NCBI GenBank assembly: GCA_005879775.1
Contig: VBJX01000065.1
Span: 6,094-12,628, forward strand
Length of the DNA: 6,535 nucleotides
Direction: 5' to 3'
Origin: Chloroflexota bacterium
GTDB lineage: Bacteria > Chloroflexota > Limnocylindria > QHBO01
Numbering within the stretch: the first letter of the stretch is position 1; every line of letters begins with the position of its first letter. The position numbers and the translations under genes were made by a program. Under the pieces are notes generated by a model, which saw nothing but the letters and a program-made list of their open reading frames with translations, did no database searches and had not been told where the DNA came from. This document shows positions 1 through 6,535 of this stretch, in pieces.

Positions 1-255
1 ATCAACCGCGCCGACGCGGCGCAGGGGATCCGGATCGCCGACGTCGAGGCCTCCATCCGGCGTCCGATCGACGGCACGATCGTTTCGGACGGGCGCCTCT
101 CGGTGCTCGCAGTGAATCGTGGAGTACCGTTTGTCGTATCACATGCAGACAGCGTGATGTCTCGCGACGTGATGAAGCTCGCGAAGACGCTTGCCACCGA
201 GGCGAGCATTGCCGAGGACAAGCCGAACAAGCGCGGACTCTTCGCCCGCCGTTAG
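1..255 (+). CDS. TadZ/CpaE-like pilus assembly ATPase, C-terminal end (5' truncated by window edge)
   Basis: Reading frame 1 is open from the first base to a TAG at 253-255 and gives 84 residues. The fragment contains INRADAAQGIRIADVEASI, then a PIDGTI/SDGRLSVLAVNRGVPF block and a basic tail ending KRGLFARR. This matches the last part of MinD/ParA-like P-loop ATPases of the CpaE/TadZ family: an 'NR' after the last core strand, a helix that senses a partner, the 'N.G.P' motif and a final helix (roughly residues 58-68). In Tad systems this protein localises the pilus machine, often at a pole, and is usually encoded just upstream of cpaF, as here. The Walker A motif and any receiver-like N-terminal domain lie outside the window, so ATPase competence cannot be judged. 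The family call rests on this tail plus the gene order. Another MinD-like ATPase is possible but less likely. Confidence 0.8.
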   Translation: MNRADAAQGIRIADVEASIRRPIDGTIVSDGRLSVLAVNRGVPFVVSHADSVMSRDVMKLAKTLATEASIAEDKPNKRGLFARR

Positions 256-272
256 AGAGGGATGCTGCCGAG

Positions 273-1701
<1,429 letters not shown>

Positions 1702-1703
<2 letters not shown>

Positions 1704-1706
1704 GAG
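1702..1706 (+). promoter_or_regulatory. Shine-Dalgarno for tadB
   Basis: AGGAG overlaps the TAG stop codon of cpaF and ends 9 nt before the ATG at 1716. It supports that ATG over the second in-frame ATG at 1722. It also suggests tadB is read by ribosomes on the same message as cpaF. Confidence 0.7.
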
Positions 1707-1715
1707 TCGCCTTCC

Positions 1716-2705
1716 ATGGGAATGCTGCCGTTCCTGATCGCCGGACTTGCCGCGGGTGCCGTCCTGCTGATCGCCGTCGGGGTGGCGATGAGCGGTGGCG
1801 GCGGCGGCGTCGCATCACGCCTGGAGCGTTATGCGCGTGCGCAGGGGGGCGATCGCGCCCAGGCCTCCGAGCGCGGCTCGGCCGTGCTCGCCGGCGTGGA
1901 CCGAGCCCTTGACTCGCAGGGCCTGGCGGCGCGTCTCTCTGTCGAGATCGCCCGGGCTGACCTCAAGATGCGGCCGTCCGAGTTCGTGGTTGCCTGGGCG
2001 CTCTCGCCTTTTGCATTCGTCTTCGTCGCGTTCGTGCTCGGGATCATCATCCCGGGGTTCCGCAATCCGATCGCGATGGCCGTCATCTTCGCCATCGGCG
2101 CCTACTTCCCGCGCTTCTACCTGAAGCGCCGGCAGGCGAAGCGGCTGCAGGCCTTCGGCGACCAGCTGCCGGACACCATCACCCTGCTGGCCAACTCCCT
2201 GCGAGCCGGCTCGTCGTTCCTGCAGGGAATCGAGCTGGTGACGCGGGAGGCGCGCCCGCCGATCTCCGAGGAGTTCGATCGGGTGGTGCGTGAGATGAGC
2301 CTGGGCGTGGCCCTGCAGCCGGCGCTCAACAACCTGGTGCGGCGGGTCGCCTCCGAGGACCTGGAGCTGATGGTCACCGCGATCAACATCCAGAGCCAGG
2401 TCGGGGGCAACCTGGCCACCGTGCTCGACTCGATCGCGTTCACCATTCGCGAGCGGATCCGGATCCAGGGCGAGATTCGGACTCTGACCGCGATGCAGCG
2501 CTACAGCGGCTATGTGATCACCCTGCTCCCGGTCGGCCTCGCCGCCATCCTGTTCCTGATCAGCCCGTCATACATGCTGGCCATGATCAAGAGTCCGCCG
2601 CAGACCTTCGGGTTGCCGACCGGGATCATCTTCTTCATCGTGGGCCTCATCTCGATGGGGATCGGCTACGTATTCATCCGGCGTATCGTCGACATCAAGG
2701 TGTAA
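1716..2705 (+). CDS. tadB: TadB, inner-membrane platform protein of the Tad pilus (T2SSF domain)
   Basis: TadB pairs with TadC to form the inner-membrane platform on which the CpaF motor acts. The 329-residue product has a first hydrophobic segment at about 3-25, a Gly-rich stretch at 27-31 and a soluble region. Further hydrophobic segments lie at about 91-112, 118-133, 268-290 and 302-322, ending in a short basic tail. The T2SSF domain lies at about 147-265: FGDQLPDTITLLANSLRAG, then a region with Q227/G230/G231 in SQVGGNLATVLD, and RERIRIQGEIRTLTA. These are hallmarks of TadB rather than TadC: the LPD.I.LLANSLRAG wording, the longer N-terminus and the SQVGGNLA motif. The gene starts 12 nt after cpaF and ends 5 nt before tadC, so it almost certainly shares their transcript. 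No truncation or frameshift is visible. Confidence 0.95.
   Translation: MGMLPFLIAGLAAGAVLLIAVGVAMSGGGGGVASRLERYARAQGGDRAQASERGSAVLAGVDRALDSQGLAARLSVEIARADLKMRPSEFVVAWALSPFAFVFVAFVLGIIIPGFRNPIAMAVIFAIGAYFPRFYLKRRQAKRLQAFGDQLPDTITLLANSLRAGSSFLQGIELVTREARPPISEEFDRVVREMSLGVALQPALNNLVRRVASEDLELMVTAINIQSQVGGNLATVLDSIAFTIRERIRIQGEIRTLTAMQRYSGYVITLLPVGLAAILFLISPSYMLAMIKSPPQTFGLPTGIIFFIVGLISMGIGYVFIRRIVDIKV
2697..2702 (+). promoter_or_regulatory. Shine-Dalgarno for tadC inside the end of tadB
   Basis: AAGGTG lies in the last codons of tadB and ends 8 nt before the tadC ATG at 2711. This fits translation re-initiation across the 5-nt junction. Confidence 0.55.
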
Positions 2706-2710
2706 TCCAG

Positions 2711-3625
2711 ATGCCCTCCGAGATCGTTATTGCCGCGCTCGCCGCCGCCGCCGTTCTGCTCATCACCGTCGGGTTGGCCGGACGACCACCCAAGGATGCC
2801 GTGCAGGCTCGCCTCGAACAGCTCGTGGTTCAGCCCAAGACCCTCGAGGAGTTCGAGCTGCAGCAGCCCTTCTTCGAGCGCGTCATGCGACCGATCATCA
2901 AACGCCTGGCGCGTATCGCGCGCCGCGGCGACCAGGGCGGGATCATCGCCCGCACCGATTCGAAGCTGGAGAAGGCAGGCTATCCGGGCGGCCTGCGCGG
3001 CGCGGACTGGATGGGGGTCAAGATCCTTTCGAGCATCGTGTTCGTGGTGATCGGCTTCTTCCTGGGCCTGCTGATCGGGAAGATTCAGATCGGCTTCGTC
3101 TTCGCCATCGCAGGCGGCGCCATCGGCTTCGTTGCCCCTGAATTCTGGCTCGGCCGGCGAATCCGCGGCCGTTCGTTCGCGATGGTCCTCGAGCTCCCTG
3201 ATGCGCTCGACCTGCTGACGATCTCGGTCGAGGCCGGCCTCGGCTTCGACGCTGCGCTCGCCAAGGTGGTCGAGAAGATGGAAGGACCGCTCGTCAACGA
3301 GTTCCGCCAGGCGCTGGCCGAGATTCGCATGGGCCGCACCCGCCGTGAGGCGCTGAGGGACGTCGCCTCCCGCGCCGATGCCCAGCCGATCACCAACTTC
3401 ATCGGCGCCATCGTCCAGGCCGAGCAGCTTGGCGTGCCGATTGCCAAGGTGCTCCAGATCCAGTCGCAGCAGCTGCGCATCGAGCGCCGCCAGCGCGCGG
3501 AGGAGGCCGCCGCCAAGGCCCCGGTCAAGATGCTCTTCCCCATGGTCGGCTGCATCTTCCCCACCATCTTCATCGTGATCCTCGGCCCGGCCGTGATCAC
3601 TGTCCTGGTAGGCCCGGGCATCTAG
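2711..3625 (+). CDS. tadC: TadC, inner-membrane platform protein of the Tad pilus (T2SSF domain)
   Basis: This is the second platform protein, a paralogue of TadB, and at 304 residues is typical for TadC. Hydrophobic segments lie at about 3-22, 103-122, 126-145 and 271-300. The cytoplasmic T2SSF domain sits between the third and the last of these. Its diagnostic motif is ELPDALDLLTISVEAGLGFD (161-180), followed by a helix with LVNEFRQALAEIRMG, then AIVQAEQLGVPIAKVL, then a charged helix IERRQRAEEAAAKAPVKMLFP (247-267) leading into the final membrane segment. The phrase TISVEAGLGFDAAL separates TadC from TadB. The gene follows tadB by 5 nt. Its TAG stop is immediately followed by the ATG of the response regulator, so it links the pilus motor genes to the regulatory genes on one probable transcript. 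Confidence 0.95.
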   Translation: MPSEIVIAALAAAAVLLITVGLAGRPPKDAVQARLEQLVVQPKTLEEFELQQPFFERVMRPIIKRLARIARRGDQGGIIARTDSKLEKAGYPGGLRGADWMGVKILSSIVFVVIGFFLGLLIGKIQIGFVFAIAGGAIGFVAPEFWLGRRIRGRSFAMVLELPDALDLLTISVEAGLGFDAALAKVVEKMEGPLVNEFRQALAEIRMGRTRREALRDVASRADAQPITNFIGAIVQAEQLGVPIAKVLQIQSQQLRIERRQRAEEAAAKAPVKMLFPMVGCIFPTIFIVILGPAVITVLVGPGI

Positions 3626-4345
3626 ATGCTGCCGGCGCTGCGGCCGGCCATCCTGCTGGTCGACGACGACCCCACCCTCCTGGCCGTCCTCGCCAGGCGC
3701 ATGGCGCGCGAGGGCTACGACGTCCGCACCGCCTCGTCGGGAGCCGCTGCGCTCAACCAGCTGGACCGTGGCTGGCCGTCGCTCCTGATCATCGACCTGA
3801 TGATGCCCGGGATCGACGGCTTCGAGCTGAGCGCCCGGGTGAAGCGGATCGCCGACCTGCCGATCATCGTGCTCTCCGCGGTCGACGCCTCCGAGGCCAA
3901 GGTGCGCGCCCTCGAGGACTATGCCGAGGACTACATCACGAAGCCGTTCAACCCCGATGAGCTGGTGGCCCGCGTCCAGCGCGTCCTGCGCCGCACCGCG
4001 GGACGCTCGCACCTGACGCTCGGCGGCGGCGAGCTCGAGATCGACCTCGCCTCGCGCCGCGTCACGACCGGCTCCGGGACGCAGCCACTCACTCCCACCG
4101 AGGTTCGCCTCCTGCAGGTGCTCATTGCGTCGCCGGATCGAACCGTCCCCACCGACACGATCCTGGAACGAGTCTGGGCCGAGTCCGACGGCGCCGATCC
4201 GTCATACGTCTGGGTCACCGTGCGCCGTCTTCGCCGCAAGCTGGAGGAAGATCCCGACCATCCCCGCTACCTGATCACCGATCGCGGGATCGGGTACCGG
4301 CTGGTCTCCGAGCGTCAGGGCGCCACCACCACCGCCGCGGTCTGA
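3626..4345 (+). CDS. OmpR/PhoB-family response regulator
   Basis: This is a cytoplasmic DNA-binding response regulator of 239 residues, the usual length for the OmpR/PhoB class. The receiver domain spans about 7-122. It has an acidic pocket D13-D15 (LVDDDPT), the expected phospho-acceptor D57 in IIDLMMPGIDGFEL, the switch residue S84 in IIVLSA and the conserved K106 in ITKPFNPDEL. The C-terminal winged-helix domain spans about 128-227: LTPTEVRLLQVLI, then the recognition-helix region YVWVTVRRLRRKLEEDP (194-210), and the wing GIGYRL (221-226). The ATG directly abuts the tadC stop, with only a weak upstream ribosome site, so translational coupling is likely. The cognate kinase follows after 2 nt. 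One oddity is ALEDYAEDYITKPF where many relatives have AL..GADDYITKPF, a small change in the alpha4-beta5 output face. The targets are unknown, and pilus genes are an inference from position. Confidence 0.95.
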   Translation: MLPALRPAILLVDDDPTLLAVLARRMAREGYDVRTASSGAAALNQLDRGWPSLLIIDLMMPGIDGFELSARVKRIADLPIIVLSAVDASEAKVRALEDYAEDYITKPFNPDELVARVQRVLRRTAGRSHLTLGGGELEIDLASRRVTTGSGTQPLTPTEVRLLQVLIASPDRTVPTDTILERVWAESDGADPSYVWVTVRRLRRKLEEDPDHPRYLITDRGIGYRLVSERQGATTTAAV

Positions 4346-4347
4346 CC

Positions 4348-5949
4348 GTGGATCTCGGTCGCCCATCCCTCCGGCTCATTGCCGTCCTGCTGATCGCGGC
4401 CCTGCCGCCGCTCATCGGCTTCGCCTTCCTGGCAAGCACGGCCGGCGAGTGGCTCTCACGAGTCGGGCTCGGCACGGCCCTGCTGGTGGCCTCCATCGGC
4501 GCGCTGCTGTGGGCAGCGGTGGTCACCGTGGTCGCCGGCCGCCTGGTGACCGACGAGGCACGCTCCATGGTCGAGCTCGCCAGGCGGGGGCTGGCGTCAG
4601 CGCCCAGCGAGGGCTCGCCCGGCGACGAGTCGCTCACCGGGGCACAGCGGCGGCTGGCGAGCGCGCTCGACGAGCGCAACCGCCAGATCGCCGACCTTGC
4701 CGCCCAGGTGCGCGCAGCGCCCATCACCCTGGATGCCACCGCCGCGGCGCGTTCGATGGTCACCGCCGCGTGCTCGCTGGCGGGCGATCCGACCTGGGCC
4801 ATGGCCGTGCTGCGTTCAGCCGACGAGGAGGCGCTCCCCACGGGCGTCTATCCGCCCAAGGAGCTCGAAGCGCCAACGATGCCGATCGCAGAGGTCCATC
4901 GCTGGGCCTCCACCCTCGAGACGGCAGCGAGCGGGCCGGGGGCCCGCCACGCCATCGGGCCATGGGGAGCCTTCGTGATCGTCGACGTTGCCGCCGGCGA
5001 CGACCTCCGCGCGATCCTGCTCGCCCCCTGGGAGGGCAGGCAGCCACCCTCCCCCGCCGAGCTGGACCTGCTCTCCCTGCTCGGCCAGCATGCCGCGACC
5101 GCGATCGAGCACGCGCTCCTCTACACACGCCTCCGCGCCAAGTCCGAGGAGCTGAACCGGGTGGCGGCGGTGCAGACCGATTTCCTGCGCGGCATCACCC
5201 ACGACCTCCAGACGCCGTTGACCAGCATCCGGGCGCTGGCGGCCGAGGTCCAGGAGACGGGAGGCCTGGCTGCCTCGGCTCGCGCTGACCTGGAATCGAT
5301 CGCCCACCAGGCCGATCGCCTCCGGCGCATGGTCGGCCAGCTGCTCGCGATGTCCCGGCTCGAGGTGGGGGTTCTCAGCCCGCTCCAGGAGGTCTTTCGA
5401 CCGGCGCCGATCATCGAGCGAACGTGGGATGCCCTCCGGGCGGATCGGACGTTCGAGCTTCTGGTCGAGGGAGCACCGCACCTGGTGGTGGGTGATCCGG
5501 ATCGGCTCGAGCAGGTCCTGTGGGCCGTCCTGGACAACGCGGTCAAGTACAGCCATCCAGGCAGCACGGTGCGAGTCAGTGTGACGCCGCAGTCTGCGCA
5601 GGGGAGCAGCGGACGGCCCCTCGTCGAGATTGCGATCAGCGACGAGGGGATCGGGATGGATGCGGCCACGCGCGAGCGGGCCTTCGAGCAGTTCTTCCGC
5701 TCGGGCGAGGCACGGCGCCTGGCCACCGACGGCAGCGGAATCGGCCTGTATGCAGCACGGGGGCTGCTGGGAGCCATGGGCGGCGAGATTCGCATCGAGA
5801 GCCACCCTGGAGAGGGCTCCACGGTCGCCCTGACCCTGCCTGCCGAGCAGGCCGAGGAGACCGATGAGCCCGGCGACGACGGTGGACTCGGCTCGGGTGT
5901 GGAGGAGCGAGTCGGCACATGGGCCGATACGTCCGGATCGCCAACCTGA
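4348..5949 (+). CDS. Membrane-anchored sensor histidine kinase with GAF-like input domain
   Basis: This HisKA/HATPase_c sensor kinase of 533 residues is the probable partner of the preceding regulator. Two hydrophobic segments (about 8-30 and 41-63) are joined by only about 10 residues, so there is essentially no external sensor domain. Residues 64-123 form a charged helical linker that could be a divergent HAMP, ending DERNRQIADLAAQV. Residues about 126-260 look like a GAF domain, ending LLGQHAATAIEHALLYTRL. The catalytic core has the H-box THDLQTPLTSI with His285, the N-box LDNAVKYS with Asn397, G1 box DEGIGM (432-437), FEQFF (446-450) and G2 box GSGIGLYAARGL (462-473). All look functional. 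The start is GTG, 2 nt after the regulator's TGA, and it preserves the first membrane segment. The next in-frame Met (74) would remove both segments. The last 34 residues are acidic and low-complexity, and their coding sequence overlaps the next gene. The signal is unknown; an intracellular ligand or the membrane state is inferred. Confidence 0.93.
   Translation: MDLGRPSLRLIAVLLIAALPPLIGFAFLASTAGEWLSRVGLGTALLVASIGALLWAAVVTVVAGRLVTDEARSMVELARRGLASAPSEGSPGDESLTGAQRRLASALDERNRQIADLAAQVRAAPITLDATAAARSMVTAACSLAGDPTWAMAVLRSADEEALPTGVYPPKELEAPTMPIAEVHRWASTLETAASGPGARHAIGPWGAFVIVDVAAGDDLRAILLAPWEGRQPPSPAELDLLSLLGQHAATAIEHALLYTRLRAKSEELNRVAAVQTDFLRGITHDLQTPLTSIRALAAEVQETGGLAASARADLESIAHQADRLRRMVGQLLAMSRLEVGVLSPLQEVFRPAPIIERTWDALRADRTFELLVEGAPHLVVGDPDRLEQVLWAVLDNAVKYSHPGSTVRVSVTPQSAQGSSGRPLVEIAISDEGIGMDAATRERAFEQFFRSGEARRLATDGSGIGLYAARGLLGAMGGEIRIESHPGEGSTVALTLPAEQAEETDEPGDDGGLGSGVEERVGTWADTSGSPT
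5901..5907 (+). promoter_or_regulatory. Strong Shine-Dalgarno for the DUF192 gene, inside the kinase gene
   Basis: GGAGGAG lies in the kinase coding sequence and ends 11 nt before the ATG at 5919. It is the best ribosome-binding site in the window and decides the start of the overlapping DUF192 gene. Confidence 0.65.
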
Positions 5950-6281
5950 CGCGGGGGAACTCCATTGACGAGCGGTGCCGGGTCGCAAGCTCCCTGGCTG
6001 AGCGGACGGTGGGCCTGCTGGCCACTCCGCAGCTCCCTGCCGGGGAGGGGCTGCTGATCGAGCGTACGCAGTCGATCCACATGTTCTTCATGCGCTATCC
6101 GATTGACGTGGCCTTCGTCGACGGCGACGGGACGGTGCGCCGAGTCGTATCGGGCCTGCGTCCGTGGCGCGTGGTGTGGTGGGCCCGCGGGGCTCGGGAC
6201 TGCATCGAGCTCCCGGTCGGGGCGCTGTCAGCCAGCCGGACCGAGGCGGGAGACCACGTCGAGGTGACCCCGCTGGCCTGA
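5919..6281 (+). CDS. DUF192 (UPF0127) family protein
   Basis: This 120-residue product matches the DUF192 family, whose biochemical role is not established. The family pattern is visible: an N-terminal strand with ANLTRG, RTVGLL (29-34, the 'R..GLM' position), GLLIERTQSIHMFFMRYPID (44-63) continuing into VAFVDGDGTV, LRPWR (80-84), then ELPVGALS (97-104) and a final strand HVEVTPL. No signal peptide or clear membrane helix is present. Many family members elsewhere are secreted or lipoproteins, whereas this one looks cytoplasmic. The gene begins 31 nt inside the kinase gene, in a different frame, behind a strong GGAGGAG. Co-translation with the kinase is therefore likely. It lies between regulatory and pilin genes of the Tad locus. 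From memory, short DUF192 genes recur beside tadE-like genes in several phyla, so a role in pseudopilin maturation or assembly is a hypothesis only. Confidence 0.9.
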   Translation: MGRYVRIANLTRGNSIDERCRVASSLAERTVGLLATPQLPAGEGLLIERTQSIHMFFMRYPIDVAFVDGDGTVRRVVSGLRPWRVVWWARGARDCIELPVGALSASRTEAGDHVEVTPLA

Positions 6282-6299
6282 GGCCCGCGGCCACCCCCC

Positions 6300-6317
6300 G
6301 GACCAAGGTACTGGTCC
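6300..6317 (+). repeat. Small perfect inverted repeat (6-bp stem, 6-nt loop)
   Basis: GGACCA (6300-6305) and TGGTCC (6312-6317) are exact reverse complements around AGGTAC, 19 nt after the DUF192 stop. No T-run follows (the downstream bases are TCCATACCCC), so it does not look like an intrinsic terminator. It could be an operator, a weak RNA hairpin that adjusts expression of the downstream tadE-like gene, or chance. Confidence 0.4.
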
Positions 6318-6340
6318 TCCATACCCCGACTGCCTCATGC

Positions 6341-6360
6341 CTGCAAGGCGGTCTGCAAGG
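6341..6360 (+). repeat. Tandem direct repeat CTGCAAGG with a 12-bp period
   Basis: CTGCAAGG occurs at 6341-6348 and again at 6353-6360. A third CAAGG core lies at 6304-6308 inside the inverted repeat. OmpR/PhoB-class regulators usually bind direct repeats about one helical turn apart (close to 11 bp), so this pair is a candidate binding site for the regulator encoded at 3626-4345. The period here is 12 rather than 11, and two copies could arise by chance. The second copy's AAGG may instead act as a ribosome-binding site for an ATG at 6374. Confidence 0.35.
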
Positions 6361-6400
6361 TCCAATTCCGATCATGGCGGCACAGCCACACGGACGGACC

Positions 6401-6535
6401 ATGCGCGGACTTCTCACCCGGCTCCATCACCGGCGCAGCACATCGAAGCGAGGACAGGCCCTCGTCGAGATGGCGCTGATCGTGCCGTTCCTGCTCGCCT
6501 TTGCCGGCGGCGCCACTGACATGGCGCGGGCCTGG
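6401..6535 (+). CDS. TadE-like minor pseudopilin, N-terminus (3' truncated by window edge)
   Basis: The frame is open from ATG 6401 to the last base, giving 45 residues. A short basic leader (MRGLLTRLHHRRSTSKRG) runs directly into QALVEMALIVPFLLAFAGGA, a hydrophobic segment. This is the TadE/TadF/TadG prepilin-type signature: predicted cleavage after Gly18, with the conserved Glu at +5 (Glu23), then a membrane helix that packs into the pilus or stays in the inner membrane. Processing would be by a TadV/CpaA-type peptidase, which is not in this window. Many relatives read QSLVEFAL where this one has QALVEMAL. An in-frame ATG at 6374 would add nine residues and has AAGGT 12 nt upstream. The 6401 start has only a weak GGACGGA nearby. 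Either is possible, and 6401 gives the more usual leader length. TadE cannot be told from TadG without the C-terminal part. Confidence 0.85.
   Translation, partial: MRGLLTRLHHRRSTSKRGQALVEMALIVPFLLAFAGGATDMARAW

Noticed and set aside
2666..4012. A 448-residue open frame on the minus strand
   Set aside because: It lies opposite tadC and the response regulator, is rich in Asp/His/Gly/Arg as expected from antisense reading of GC-rich codons, and shows no recognisable domain. The + strand genes explain the region fully.
4816..5988. A 390-residue open frame on the minus strand, and a 319-residue one nearby
   Set aside because: Both are antisense to the histidine kinase, whose motifs are complete. 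Their composition is typical of GC-driven shadow frames.
6300..6330. Intrinsic terminator after the DUF192 gene
   Set aside because: The stem is only 6 bp with a 6-nt loop and is followed by TCCATACCCC rather than a T-run, so Rho-independent termination is not supported.
6337..6519. A 60-residue + strand frame starting in the intergenic gap
   Set aside because: It is out of frame with the clear TadE-like signature that it overlaps, has no recognisable motif, and ends inside that gene.

Overview
This window is almost entirely coding on the + strand. It holds the core of a Tad/Flp (tight adherence, type IVc) pilus locus with a two-component regulatory pair inserted in it. The DNA is strongly GC-rich, with G or C at most third codon positions. 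Genes are packed with gaps of 0-17 nt or with overlaps. The CpaF motor carries an 'STGHANS' histidine-box variant that I associate with Actinomycetota and Chloroflexota homologues. Together these suggest a high-GC actinobacterium-like or Chloroflexota-like bacterium, perhaps an environmental genome. The taxon is inference and is not settled by this window.

Layout: (1) 1-255, the C-terminal end of a TadZ/CpaE-type MinD-like localisation ATPase, cut by the left edge. (2) 273-1703, the CpaF/TadA secretion ATPase. (3) 1716-2705, TadB, and (4) 2711-3625, TadC, the paired inner-membrane platform proteins with T2SSF domains. (5) 3626-4345, an OmpR-family response regulator that starts directly after the tadC stop codon. 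(6) 4348-5949, a membrane histidine kinase with a GAF-like input region and almost no extracytoplasmic loop. (7) 5919-6281, a DUF192 protein whose start overlaps the kinase gene by 31 nt behind a strong Shine-Dalgarno. (8) 6282-about 6400, the only real intergenic gap, with a small inverted repeat and a tandem 8-bp direct repeat. (9) 6401-6535, the start of a TadE-like minor pseudopilin, cut by the right edge.

Functional reading: the TadZ-like protein would position the machine, CpaF would power it, and TadB and TadC would form its membrane base. The TadE-like protein would be a pseudopilin assembled through it after cleavage by a prepilin peptidase that lies outside the window. The embedded two-component system is the most interesting part. 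Its position and tight spacing suggest it is co-expressed with the pilus motor and could control pilus or pseudopilin expression from an intracellular cue. No RNA gene, mobile element or CRISPR array was seen.
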